From Eonycteris spelaea (lineage: Eukaryota > Chordata > Mammalia > Chiroptera > Pteropodidae): a DNA stretch of 64,000 nucleotides. Position numbers and translations under genes: made by a program. The stretch spans positions 8,308,001 through 8,372,000 of the forward strand of contig PUFA01000006.1 of assembly GCA_003508835.1 (NCBI GenBank), written 5' to 3'. The notes under the pieces were generated by a model that saw only the letters and a list, made by a program, of their open reading frames with translations, was not told the origin of the DNA and did not search any database. Shown piece by piece: positions 49,686 to 63,103 of the stretch (position 1 is its first letter; each line of letters opens with the position of its first letter).

Positions 49686-52600
49686 TTAGCTCTTTAGGCA
49701 AGGACTTGGGGTGAAGAGGAATTTTGAGAGCCGAGTGTCAAAGCTATCAGTAAAGTAGGAGGAGTAATGAGTAAGTTGGAAAATGACAGCTATGATGAGA
49801 GTTGATGTGTAGTGCAGCAAGATGACAAAGGAAAATAAATTTTTACAAAGAAAGTAGAAGAGTAATGGTTTGCAAAGAGCATTGGGAAGGGGAGTAAATA
49901 AAATAGCAACTCACCTTCAGTCCTCAAGTATGGGAGAATAAGTCCATCATGTTGCTGGGATACATGGGAAACGACGTCCTCAGGGGAGGGCAGGCTTACT
50001 GTTAAGAAGAGGGGTCAGGGACTAGTTTTTGGGCATGTGACCCATGCAGTTGCACAAGTCTCCACACTTAGAAAAAGGCTCTGTTCTTGGTTTAATACTC
50101 TGCTGCTGTGGTCTTTAAATTCTCACATTTTCATTTCGTACCATATCCTACAAATTGGTTAGCCTGTTCTGCAGGAGGTATACAGAATAAAATGAGAAAT
50201 GCCTGAGCACATAGATGACTTTTTAATCATGGAGTAGAAATTCTAGACAATTTAATGGAATTTCGGGGAGAAATAAAGGAGGTTAGGTCTCATAGGAGAG
50301 AAAGTATAGTTGATTATAGGGATAAATGTTTAGTGTGGTATATGTTTAACAACTGGGTTTACCGCCCCTCCCCCCCTTCCCCAGAAACCAAAACAGTAAC
50401 AAGCCCTGAGTTGTACTTTGCCAGTTTCCATGGCATAAGTACTACCACTGTGACCAATCAATATCCAGCTTCGGACACGAAGTCACTGAACACAGAGCTG
50501 GGAGAAGTGGGCCCAGTCGGCTCAAATGAGCTGGCTCCGGCACACTGCAGGATAATTATGGCCAATGAAATTAGAAGTAGACCTGTAAAATTAGAAGTAT
50601 GGTAGATTTAAGCCTGACAGTTTCCTGGAGACTTGGGCCCTACAGAATTCAGGTGTGCACTGGAAGGAAGGCCCTGTGTTGGCTGGGGAGTTCTTTTTCT
50701 TCTTTTTCATCAGTGGTGGGCAGTGGAAATAAATTGCTGCTAGTGAACAGGATCTCAGGCTTTATGGTCTAACATGGAGAGTGGAGGTGGGGGAAGGAAT
50801 ATTGAACTTGAACTCTGAGCCCCCCAATGTCAGTGGGCCTTTGTGCACAGAGGCATTACATAGTATGGCATTACATGTTGAGAACAGAAAGCATTGCCAA
50901 AAATATGGGTAAAGTGCAGTTTTCATATCCAGGTAAGTTCTGTTTGACCTTACATGCTATGCTCAGGAGCTTCTTAGCCTGAAGGCCATTGCTAGCTCTT
51001 GAAGGTGGTAGGATCACATTGTATGTTCAGAATAACTTTTAGGCATTTCTTTTAGGAGGGAGTTGGAGTTCAAACTTCTACTTAATGCACTAGGGAAAGG
51101 AAGAGAAATGTGTACTCTGCAGATCTTCTAATTAGGGATGACTGGCTAGCAGCACTAGTTTCTAGTTTGTACTGTTTTCACTAAGGTAGGTCAAGCAATT
51201 CTGCATCCAAAGTGGGGAAAAATTGTATCATATTGCTCTTGTCTTTCCTGAAATCCTGCAGAGCTGCAAAGGCCTTGTGTTGTCAGTAGCATTTTTTGTT
51301 CTTTTCGAAACATAAATATATTGTATGCAAGAGGAGGTATTGTGGCGCTTTTGCAATTCCAAAAGTGGCAAAAAAAAATATCACCAATTTATTCCCCTTT
51401 CTCAAGGAGAAGCTGGTACTGCTTGGTTAAATTACTGCATCCTTTCTATGCCATGAACCTCTGAATCATTAGCAGGAGGAGCATAAAGGCTTGTTGATTG
51501 GGTACTGGAACATTTGCTGTACAGGCATTTCAGCCACTGGCAGTTGCTCCTAATCCTGCTCTGTGGAAAGAGAGGGCATGTTCTGTTTGAGCCCAGGAAA
51601 TGAAACCTTATATCCTCACATATAAGGTTTGACTTCAGGAAGACTGAGAGTCCCTCTTTCTACCATCACAGTCTCCCTGTTTCCAGTTAATAGCATTTCA
51701 ACTCCTACAAGCCAGTGGCTTTTTGTGGAATGACTGAGGATAAATGAGCCAAGCCCTTGGACACCTCTCTGCTGACTTTTTTCACCAAGGAAAACTCTTG
51801 TGCTGACGCTACATAAGGCTGGAGCTTACCTCTTACCAGGAGGTAGAGGCGTGGGGTGTTGGCAGCAACAGAGAAGAGCCTTGCATAACCAAGGACAGAA
51901 GTTCTGTTTCCCTTCATCCGAGGTTTTTTTGTTTTTGTTTTTGTTTTTTTGGTTTGGTTTGTTTTTCAGTTTTTTTGCTGGTTTGATTTCGTTTGGTTTT
52001 TATTTTTAAAACTTTCCTTTAATCCTTTAAGGCTAGTGAAATTTTTGCTAAGGGTTCATTTATTTTCTAGCATAGTTCCTGAAAAATTTGGAATTTCTCA
52101 GGGCCTAGTTTATTTCCCCCACATTCTCATCCTCAGTTATCTGAGCAGCAAACACCAAAATTTTTTTTTAGCCCTAAACCCCCTTCAGCCCTCTGGCCTG
52201 TATAAGTTGTATGGGCGTCTCACCTCTCAGTGACCCAGGCCCTTCCAGTACTGCATGTGTCAATGTTCACTATGCCCTCCCCCACTCCCACCTCCATGTC
52301 CCATTCTGATTTTCCATGAGTGTGGCTTATTACACCAAGAGACAGTCTGGGCAGCCTGTTTCCTTATATGGGGGTGTGCAGAAATTCCTGCTATTATACT
52401 TTCCTAAGTATTATTACTCACTGATCCATAATGCCTTTATTTATTTTTTTTCTTTTAACCATAGCTGCCTACTTTCTCCTGTAATCTCCTAAGTATTCTG
52501 GTTCCTTTATCTGCTTATCTGAATTTTACTATGTGAAATGAATTTGAAAATGTGTTTGTTGGCTACTCTGTAGGTTAACTTATAAAGCAAGAGGCCATGA

Positions 52601-53834
52601 GAGTTTTGGGGTAAATCCATTAACAGACTCTTGCTAATTGGCTGAACTTGAGCTATGGGAAAAAAGTCTCACAAAAGCAGCTGTCTCTTAGTTAACACTC
52701 CTGTCATCCCTCCCTTTTCTCCCTTCATGATAGCTTTAGTTTCTCCACGGAGACACTAAGAAGACCTAACTTGGTAACTAACTACTACAAACATAAACCC
52801 TGCCATATTCTCCAGACCCATCTTTATAGTTGCTCAGAATTGGGTTGGGAAGTATCTTTAAACCCCACTGGTTTTGCTAGTGTAAGAAAACATTGTCTTT
52901 CCTCAGTAGGATTTTTGTTCATGACAGTGGTAGTTTTTTTAATACAGCTGTGGCTCAAATCACAATGTGTTGAAAGCTGAATTTGTGTGACTCATTCTTT
53001 AATATTAAGTAGACCCCAGGATTGCGTGTGTCTTACCAAGGAGGGCCCCTAGCAGAACTGTGACGATGTGACCCACATCAGTGTGAACATCCTGTATGTG
53101 CCCTGCAGTCCCCTGCTCAGAATGGAAGAGCTCGTAATGGAGAGTTTCCCGGTCATCTTGAATTATGGTATTAATCACTAGGGCAGGTTACTTGGTTTGG
53201 AGAGGGCGGCCCCTGACTGGCGGTGAGGAGAAGGGGAGAGGTGGAGAGGTGGAGAAAGGGAATGTGAATAGAAACCTTTCATCATTATGAATAAAGCTTC
53301 TTTGAAGAAGAAATAGATATATGCACCTGGGGCATGATTATATGATTTATGGTTTGTTTAGAATTGAATTAGTTTTTATGATTTCTGTCAAGTGCTAGAA
53401 AAAATTGCCTAAAGAAATTTCACCCAAGTGTCACCAACCCTATGTCATCTCCTGAAAATTTCATTATTACATCACAGTTTCTGAAGTAAAATAATTTTCT
53501 CCATATCTCATTTTCCTGTTTCTTTAAAAATAAATGATACTACTAAATAATAAATTGTTTATTTAAAAATACAGATCTGTCTGCCTTAAAAATATTAATA
53601 CTTCTACTTCTTGAAATTTATTCTAAAGCAGTAATTCCTAAATAGCTTTTCACACAATGACGAGATGCTGTTTATTTAATAAAAAAAAGTAGAAGCAGTC
53701 TGTCTAATAAGGAGAAAGCAGACACTGCCGCTATTAAAAATACAGATTTGTTTGCATGAATGGCTCTTTTGTTACTCCCTTCTACTTTCTACTCTAGCCA
53801 CACCAAATGTTTGCTCTTCTGTGGACACCATACT

Positions 53835-56800
53835 TTTTAAAGATAGCTTTATTAAAATATAGTTGACATATAAACTGTACATGTTTAAAATGTATGATTT
53901 GATTATCTTTGGCTTATATATTAACCATAAAATCATCACCACAAAAGATATCCATACTCGAAAAGTTTCCTCTTGTCCCTTTGTAATTTGTCCTTCCCAC
54001 TCCGCTCCTTTATCCCTAGGCAACTGCTGATCTGCTTTAGGTTATTTTAGACTTTCTAGAATTTAAAAATAAATAGAATTATATATTATGTACTCTTCTT
54101 TGTAATGGAATTATTGAGGTAATAACACTCATTCCTTTTGAGCATATGGTTTAGTGATTTTGGTAATGTATTAGGGTGTACATCATCACCACAATCCAGT
54201 TTGTTAATATTTCTGTCACCCCAGAAGCTTCCCTTGTGCCCATTTGCTCAAAAGTTCCCTAGTGCCATCCCCACTCTCCAGCCCCCAGGCATCCACTAAC
54301 CTGCTGTCTATAAATTTGCCTTTTCTGGACTTTTCATATAAATGGAACCATGTAGTATGGAGTTTTTTGTGTCTGGCTTCTTTCATTTAGCATAATGCGC
54401 TGATGTTCATCCATGTAGTATGTGTCAGGAGTTGGTTCCTTTTAATTGCTGGATAGTATTCCATTGTGTGGATATATCATAATTTGTTTTTCTATTTAAC
54501 TGTTAATGGATTTTTGGATTGTTTCCAGATTTTGGCTACAGGTAAAGCTGCTAGGAACATTTGTGTATAAGTGTTTAGATTGCGTATATGTTTTAATTTC
54601 TCTTGGTTATATATACCTGGAATGGCTAGATCAGATTGTAGGTGTATATTTAACATTTTAAGATTTCCAGACAGTTGTTTCATTTTACATTCCTATTAGT
54701 AATATGTGAAAGTTCCAGTTGCTCTACATTTTCACCAGCACTTGGTATGGTGAGTCTTCTTAATTTTAGACATTGTAGTAGGTGAGTAAAAGTATCTCAT
54801 TGTAGTTTTGATTTGCATTTCCTTAATGACTAATGATGTTAAATATTTTTATGTGCTTATTTGCTATTCATATTTTTTTGGTAAAGTGTTCACGTTTTTC
54901 CCTGTTTAAAAAAAATTGTTTTTTTCCCCTTACATGCATATTCTGCATGTAAGTCATTTATCAGATATGTGATTTGCAGATATTCTCCTCAATCTGTGGC
55001 TTATCTTTTCATTCTCCTGGCAGTGTCTTTTGAAGAGCAGATATTAATTTTGATGATATTCAGTGCATCAGTTTTTTAAATGGATCATGCTTCTGGTGTT
55101 GGATCTAAGAAAGGTTTTCTCCTGTTTTCTTCTAAAAGTTTTATAGTTTTAGGTTTTAAATTTAGGTCCAGAATTTTTTTGTACATGGTAGGAGTTATGG
55201 ATGGAAGGGTTTTGTTTTGTTTTGTTTATTGGCATGTAACTGTCCAATTGTGCTAGCATCATATTTTTACCATCCTTTCTCCACTGAATTGCTTTTCACC
55301 TTTCTTGGAAATCAGTTAACTATATATTTATGAATCTGTTTCTGGACTCTACTTGGTTCCATTGATTTATTTGTTTATATTTACATTAACACCACTCTGC
55401 CTTGATAGCTTTGTAATAAATCTTTAAATTGGATAATGCAAACTTTACAACTTTGTATTTTGTTATCAAAATTGTTTTGGCTATTCTAGGTCCTTCATAT
55501 ATTTATTTAAATTTTAGACTCTTGTTAATTTCTTTTAAAAAAGGATTTTGATTTGGATTATGTTGGGCCGTAGATCAATTTGGGGAGAATTGATAACAAA
55601 AATAATAGTCCACTGATTCACAAACATAGTTTATCTTTCTATTTATTTAAGTCATCTCTAATTTCTGTCAGCAGCGTGTTGTAGTTTTTAGAGGACAGAT
55701 CTTGCTCATCTTTTGTCACATTTATCTCTAAGTATTTCATATTTTTGATGCTATTAAAATTGGTATTTTTAAAAATTCAATTTTTATTTGTTACTAGTAT
55801 ATAGAAATACAATTATTTTTATATATCGATCTTGTATCCTGAAACCTTGCTAAACTCACTTATTCATTCCGGTGACTTAATTCTAAGTTGGCAGGGTTTT
55901 TGTTGTTCTGTTTTTTGCTTCAATACTTTAAAGATATTGTGACAATGTCTTTTAGCTTGTGTTGTTTCTTCTGAGAAATCTGCTGTATTTTTATATTTGT
56001 TCTTCTACACATAATGTGTCTTTTTTTGCCGGCTACTCTTAAGATTTTCTCTTTATCATTGTTTTAAGCAGTTTGATTATATTATTCCTTGGAGTGGTTT
56101 TATTTGTGTTTCTTGTGCTTGGAGCTTGTTGAACTTCTCAAATCTCAGTTCAAATGTGGTTTTATAGTTTTCATCAAATTTGAAAATTACTGACCATTAT
56201 TTCTTCAAATATTTTTCTGTTCCCCTACTCCTTTAAGAAATCCAGTTCGAAGCATATTTGGCCACTCAAACTTGTCCTAGAATTTGCTATGCCCTATTCA
56301 TTTTTTCAGTCTTTTAACTCTATGGTTTCATTTTGAATAATTTCTATTGTTTTCAAGTTTACTAATCTTTTCTTCTGCAATTAAATCTCTACGGTGTATT
56401 TTTCATCTTATACATTGTAATATTCATCTCCAGAAGCGTGATTTGGGTCTTTTTTTTTTTTTTAAACATACCTTCCATGTCTCTACTTAAAATATGCAGT
56501 CTTTCCTAGCTTCATGACCATATGAAATACAATCATAATAATTATTTTAATATACTTACCTACTAGTTCTATCATTGGTTATTTCTGGGTCAGATTAATC
56601 TGTCTGTCCATCTGTCTGCCCGTCCAGCTATTTGTTATTTCTGGGTCAATTTTTATTTATTTTGTTTGTTTATCTATCCATCTGTCTATTTTATTTGGAT
56701 TTTTTAAAGAGAATTTTATGAGAATTTACTTGAGCCAAACTCATGCTATATGCCAGGGGGGGCAAGATCTCAAACGCTCCAGAGAATACTAGTTTTGCAG

Positions 56801-57690
56801 CTTCTTTTATGCATTTGAAGTTAAGGAGGAAATACAAAGGAAGACTATATGGAAGTTGGGGAAAGCAAGGTGGGGATTGGATTAGAGGATAGTTAACACA
56901 GTTTTAAATAACTGATGTTTTTCCTCATTAGAGGATTTATTTTCCTGCTTCTTTGCATGTCTGATCATTTTTAATTGGTTACAGACACTGTAAATTTTTC
57001 CGAGTTGGATGCTAGATATATTTGTGTAGGTATTCTTGAAATTTGTTCTGGATATGGCTAAATTATTTGAGAACCACGTGATCCTTTTGTGTCTTTTAAG
57101 TTTTGTTATGTAGGACCAGAGCTCCATTTAGTGTAGGGTTCATTCTTACATTCTACTGAGGTAAACCTTTATTAATGCGCTGATGCCCCATGAATTATGA
57201 AGTTTTCTGTCCTGGCTTTTTGGAATAAGTATTATTGCTAGCTCATGTGAACTCTGGGTATTGTACCCTGTAATTAATTTGAGTAGCTCTTTCCCTGGCC
57301 TTGGGTAGTTTCCGCACACGTTTGAGGTGACCATTGCTCAGTTGAATACTACAGGGGCATCCCCTGCAGATCTTCAGAGTTCAGTCTTTTTGCAGCTCTC
57401 TCCTATCCCAGACTTCTGGCTACATCTCTCCAACTCAGACTGCGAGTTTCTGTCTGGATTTCCTCTTCCTGTACTGTGGCCTAGAAACTTTCTTTAGACA
57501 CTAAGCTTGGACAACTATAGGGCTCGTCTTACTTGTTTTTTATTTCCTAGGAATTACTCTCCTTTACTGCCTGATGTCAGTGTCTGAAGTCCTATTGTTT
57601 CATATACTTTGTCTGTATTTCTAATAGTTTCAGATGGGATGATAAATCTGGTCCCTGTTACTCCATCTTGACTGGAAGCAGAAGTCCATG
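53835..57690 (-). mobile_element. Older L1 LINE, antisense, internally deleted
   Basis: Reading left to right one meets, in antisense order, the L1 3' UTR (AGCTTTATTAAAATATAGTT), the ORF2 end (GGCTTCTTTCATTTAGCATA, GCTGGATAGTATTCCATTGT), ORF2 middle (AATTTGGGGAGAATTGATAA, TGTATCCTGAAACCTTGCTA) and 5' region phrases (CAGTTTGATTATATTATTCC, TGCTTCTTTGCATGTCTGAT, TTGACTGGAAGCAGAAGTCC). About 3.9 kb instead of 6 kb, no intact frame. A long dead copy. Confidence 0.8.
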
Positions 57691-58640
57691 ATGTTTTTGT
57701 CTCCACCCTACCACCAACATTTGGCATTCATCTGCTTAACAACTATTTATTCTTCAAGACTCACCAGGCTTTACTTCTTTTAGGAAGCCTTCTCTGATAT
57801 TCACTTCCCCAGATTGGGCCCAGATGCTCTCCTAAGTGTTTGTGTGATAGCCTAAATTCTATCATTCTCTTTTCAGTGTAAAAACATGGTACTTGTTCAA
57901 ATTCAGTCCTTCCAAATTTATCCTCGATTTTGTCCCCTTGCCTCTTCTCTTACTCTCACATTGTTCTTGCTTTTTTTTCATCCAGAAATATGAAGGGCAG
58001 TCTACACTTGCCTTCCCTTCTTTGTTCACTTGTGTTTAATCCTCAGTCCTGTGGAATTTAGTTTCCAAGGGGCTCTTGCTGGGTCACCAGTAACCTCACA
58101 ACTGTCAAGTGTAATGTATTCCTTTGAGTCCTTACCTGATTGAACCTCTCCGCATTATCTCATGCAGGTTGCAGTTTTCCCCTCTTTTTTTGTTAGAACA
58201 TTTTACCGGTTTTTTCTTTCTCTCTGACCATATCCTTTTAGTCAGTTTTGTGGGTCATTTCATCTGCTCACATCTTAAACATTGATATCTCTACATATTC
58301 TATTTTTGAGCCTCTGTTCCCTTTATTTACATGTTCTTCTTGAGCAAGCTCATTTACTCCTATTGCTTCAGTTACTATCTTTGGAACTTGATTCCAAGTC
58401 TGGATCTCTATTTGAATTTCCCAGAGGTACTTCAGATTCATTATGTCTAAAACATAACTTACATGCTATTTCTTAAAGCTGCTCCTTTGTAGCTGATCTT
58501 AGTTTCTGACATTGCTATAGTTAGTCTCTCAAGTAAGAAACATGGGAGTCATCTTAAATTCTTTCCCCCAAGCCCTAGATGCATTTCAGCTTCACAAATA
58601 TTATTAGATCCTTAATATTTTAAAATCCATTCCTCAGGGG
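57690..58640 (+). repeat. L2 LINE fragments
   Basis: TATTCTTCAAGACTCACCAG, AGGAAGCCTTCTCTGATATT and, further on, AACATGGGAGTCATCTTAAA, CTAGATGCATTTCAGCTTC. Two or more decayed L2 pieces in sense orientation. Confidence 0.5.
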
Positions 58641-60593
58641 GGAGTTTTTCGTAATGGTGGTGGAGTAAAGTGGTCTCCTGAACCCTCCCATAGATAATTA
58701 TAAAAAAATGTAAAACATGTATTTAAAGAAACTGGAAAGGGTCCAAAAGCAGACAGAAGCTAGAGAAAAGTTTACTCTTGAAAAACAGCAACTGGAAATA
58801 GTAAGAATTGTGACTTTGCAGCTTTTTAAAATTTTTGCTTGAAGGCATTCACCAACCCCCACAACAGAGGAAAGTGGCAGTGGAAAGACCTTAGTCCTAC
58901 TTTCTTACAGTGGCAAAGAACAGAGTCAAGATAGAAAAACTACCTGGACATTTAAGGGGAGGGGCCCTTGAAAGTAAGAAAACCATAGAAGAGGGTAAAA
59001 CCCATAACCTGACTATAAACTCTACTAAAATCCATGGCTGGACCTCCGAACGACACCTCCATGGGGAGATTCCACAGGGCCTTGTGAAAACGCAGGCAGA
59101 AATCAGAGAAGCAGGATCAAAGACAGAACCTACGCCAGGGGAGCTCTGGGAGTTTGTTGCCTTTTTAGCTGAGTGCATTCTTCAGCCATTGTAGCTTAGG
59201 TGGCAGAAATCTGAAGTCTTAGTGACTTGAGGTGTCAAGGGACAGAGTCTAAGACTGAAAAATTAGGGAATAATCTCCAGAATTAAAAAAGCACCGTGAA
59301 AGCAGGCCCCAAATCTGAGTATAACCTATGGTCAAATGTTTGGCTAGTCATCAGATTACACAAGAAGACCTGCAGGGGACCAGGCTAAAAAAGCAGCTGC
59401 AGGACTTACAGAGATATCAGTTGCTGCATATTGGCAGGGGCAAAGTCTACAGTTTAAGTTCAGATAAGTTAATTGTCTACTAGAAAAAAATACCCCCAAA
59501 CAATCCCAAGGAAAACACAGTAGAATCCAGTATCACTACATGTATTAGATAGAATGTCCAGTATTCAAACGAAACTTATTAGACATGAAAGGAACAGGAA
59601 AGGGTGACCTCCATACTCAGGGAGGTAAAAGCAGTCAGTGGAAACTGACTCCAGGTTGACTCAGATGTTGTTAGTAGTCAGAGACTTCAAAGTATGTTCA
59701 GAGAACTAAAGGAAATTAAAGGAAAATTATTTTAGTGAGTGAACAGTTAAAGAATTTCAAAGGACAAATGCAGTTTTTAAAATGGGAAAATAGAGAATTT
59801 CCACTTATGACATCATAAAGGGGTCTATAATTTTCTCATTGTAAAAAACAAGTATGAAACTGGACAAAATTGTAGCACAGGTATTTCTGGCCACTAGAAA
59901 TATAATAGAGGCAGAAGCAAGTTGAGAGGTGGTTATTCTTGAAATGTGTTTATTCTTTATTCTTGGTAATGCTTTGAGCAAGTACAGTGGGAGTCTGTAG
60001 TCTTCTTGAGGCTTTTCCCATCTCTTCTTACTTTCATCACCTCAGCTCAGGTGATGAAGGAATGTGGTTTTATGTGTGTGGCTGGACATGAAAATGAGCA
60101 ACTTTTCTGCCAGAGGGAATGGACTTTACTTTGTGCAGAGGGTGAAAATTTATAGCTTTGCCAACTAAAAGTGGCACACTTGGTTGGGAATGAATGGAGA
60201 GAATCCACAATTTTGCTAGCCTGAGGTTGCAGTGCCTGCTAGGGTGAGTGGCAGACCTGCCAGAAACTTAACAGGAAGATCCTGAAAATAAGAGAGCCAT
60301 AAGCTCTCTGCATTTCCCTGGCTGATTGAGAAATTATCTGCATGTGCAAGAGAGACCCAAGAGAGCCTGGTAAAAAGTAAAAGTCAGGGGAGACTTAAGA
60401 ATTGGCTGAAACTTTGAATGCATGCCTTGAGCAGTACACAGATGATCTGGCAGAGGGTGAAACTTTATGCTTGAGGTGTTTGAGTGACCTCTGCCCAAAT
60501 TGGGACTACTAAACTATACAGGTGCAAGAGTGATACCTAGGAATCCAGACTAAAATAAAAATAAGAAAAGAACTGAGTAGAGACATCAATGGC

Positions 60594-60596
<3 letters not shown>

Positions 60597-60634
<38 letters not shown>
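60597..60634. repeat. (TG)n microsatellite
   Basis: Pure TG run of about 37 bp within the old L1; likely polymorphic. Confidence 0.95.
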
Positions 60635-60636
<2 letters not shown>

Positions 60637-61280
60637 CAGTTTCTTTAGTTTGAGAACAGGGAAGTTACTAAAAACAACAGCCCGTTAGAAAAATAAAACA
60701 ATTTAGAGTTGCTGCAATGTAGTATCAAAAATTTCCAATTTTCAGCCAGATGTTATGAGATATACAAAAAAGTATCAGGAAAGTGTGACCCATGCTCAGG
60801 GGAAAAAATAAAAAACAGAAATGAATTCCGCGTGCACTCACCTTTCAGATTTAGCAAATACTTCAAAGCAGCTGTTAAAAATATGCTTAAAAAATTAAGG
60901 AGTCTGTGTTCAAAGGTTTAATGGAAAATGAGAAGACAATTATACAACAAATAGTGGCTCTAACCACTTTTATTCAGCATCGTACTGGAGGTCCTAGCCA
61001 ATACGATAATGCAAGAAAAATAAATTAAAGGAATACAGATCAGAAATGAAGAAGGAAAAGTACCTTTATTCACAGATGATATAATCATGTACCTAGAAAA
61101 TTCCAGGAGATGTACATAAAAGCTACTGGGATTATTAAGTGAATTTGGCAAGGTTGCAGGATTTAAGATCAATATAGGAAAACCAGTTGTGTTTATATAT
61201 TATCAGTGAATAACTGGGAATTAAAGTTTAAAAAAATGTATTATAGCATTCAAAAACATGAAATACTTAGAGGTAAATTT

Positions 61281-62546
61281 TTTTATTTTTTATTTATTTT
61301 TATTTTTACTTTTTAAATTAAGTTTATTGGGGTAACATTATATAATATTATAATGTTATATAATTTTCAGGTGTACATTATAATTTGACGTCTGTATATT
61401 CTATTGTGTGTTTACTACCCAAAGTCCAATTTCCTTCAGCTGCCATATGTTTGATCCCCTTTACCCACTTCACCCTACTCCTTCCCCCCTGCATTTGACC
61501 CCATTTACCCCATCTAACTCTCCCCTCCTTCCCTACCCTGTTACCCTCTGGTAACCACTCGTTCATTCTCCATGTCCATGAGTCTCTTTGTGTGTCCTGT
61601 TTATTTGTTGCTTTTAGGCTTATATTCCACATATAAGTGATATCATGTGATTTTCAACTTTTTCTGTCTGGCTTATTTCGCTTAGCACGATTATCTCAAG
61701 GTCCATCCATGTTGTTGCAAATGGCAGTATTTCATCTTTTCTTATGGCTGAGTAATATTCCATTGTATATATGTACCACAGCTTCTTTAGCCAGTCATCT
61801 GTTGTAGGACACTTCAGTTGCGTCCTGGCCACTGGGAATAATGTTGCTATGAACATTGGTGTGCAGATATCTTTTTGAATATGGGTTTTCAAGTCTTTGG
61901 GGTAAATAGCCAGTAGGGGGATTGCTGGATCATATGGTAGATCAATTCTTAGTTTTTTGTGGGACCTCCATACTGTTTTCCATAGTGGCTGTGCCAATTT
62001 GCAGTCCCACCAGCAGTGTATGAGGGTTCCTTTTTCTCCGCATCCTCTCCAGCATTTGTTATTACTTGTCCTGTTGACTATAGCCATTCTAACAGGTGTG
62101 AGATGATATACCATTGTGGTTTTGATTTGCATTTCCTTAATAGCTAGTGATGTTGAGCATCTTTTCATATATTTGTTGGCCTTTTGTATGTCCTCTAGGG
62201 AGAAGTGTCTCTTCATGTTTTGATGGGATCATTTGTTTTTTTTGTTGTTGTTGTTATCAAGTTGTATGATAACAAGTTCTTTTATATTTTGGATATTAGG
62301 CCCTTATCAGAGATGTTGCTTGCAAATATATTTTCCCATTCGGATGGTTGTCTTTTTGCCTTATTGACAGTTTCTTTTGCTGAGTAGAAGCTTTTTAGTT
62401 TGATGTAGTCCTATTTATTTATTTTTGCTCTTACTTCCCTTGCCTTTGAGGTCAAATTCATAAAATCCTCTTTAAGTTCAAGGTCCTTGAGTTTAGTTCC
62501 TATGTTTTCTTCTATGCATTTTATTGTTTCAGATCTTATATTCAGG
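61281..62546 (-). mobile_element. Younger L1 insertion, antisense, 5' truncated
   Basis: The insertion starts with a T/A-rich tail (61281-61315), then the 3' UTR complement, then the end of ORF2. Minus strand 62216-61620 is open for 198 codons and shows the conserved L1 ORF2 C-terminus ([56 protein letters not shown]). It is flanked by a 17-nt target duplication with one mismatch: TACTTAGAGGTAAATTT at 61264-61280 and TACTTAGAGATAAATTT at 62547-62563. The target is an older sense L1. Truncated at the 5' end, so immobile. Confidence 0.9.
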
Positions 62547-62645
62547 TACTTAGAGATAAATTTAACAAAATATGTGTAAGAGCTATATATAGAAAACTTT
62601 AAAACATTGGTGAGAAAAAAATAACTAAATAAATGGACAAAGATA

Positions 62646-63103
62646 CCATTGTAATGGGTTGAATGGTGCCCCCTGCACCCATGATGTCCACCTGGAAACT
62701 CAGTGTAAGACCTTATTTAGGAATAGGGTCTTTGCAGGTATAATTAGTTAGGATCTTGAGATGAAATCATCCTTATTTAGGGTGGGCCCTAAATTCAATG
62801 CCTGGTGTCTTTACAAGAAAAAGAAGACGGAGATTTGGACCCACGAAGGCACAGGAAAGGCCATATGAAGATGGAGACAAAGACTAGAGTTGTGTTGCCA
62901 CAGGCCAAGGAATGCCAAGAGCCTGTGGAAGCTGGAAGAGGCAAAGGAGGCTTTTATCCAAAGACCTGAAGAAGGAATGTGGCTGTGCCAGTACCTTGAT
63001 TTTGTATTTCTGGGCTATAGAACTGTGAGAGGATAAATTTCTGTTGTTTTAAGTTACCAAGTTTCTGGTAATTTTTTATGGCAGCCGTAGGAAACTAATA
63101 CAG
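62646..63103 (+). mobile_element. MLT1 (ERVL-MaLR) solo LTR
   Basis: A full LTR from TAATGGGTTGAATGGTGCCC through TAGGAATAGGGTCTTTGCAG, AGGGTGGGCCCTAAATTCAA, CAAGGAATGCCAAGAGCC and AGAGGATAAATTTCTGTTGT to CCGTAGGAAACTAATACA. No internal region, so a solo LTR of this ancient mammalian family. It interrupts the old L1. Confidence 0.9.

Noticed and set aside
61620..62216. Independent 198-codon gene
   Set aside because: It is the C-terminal part of L1 ORF2 in a 5'-truncated insertion.
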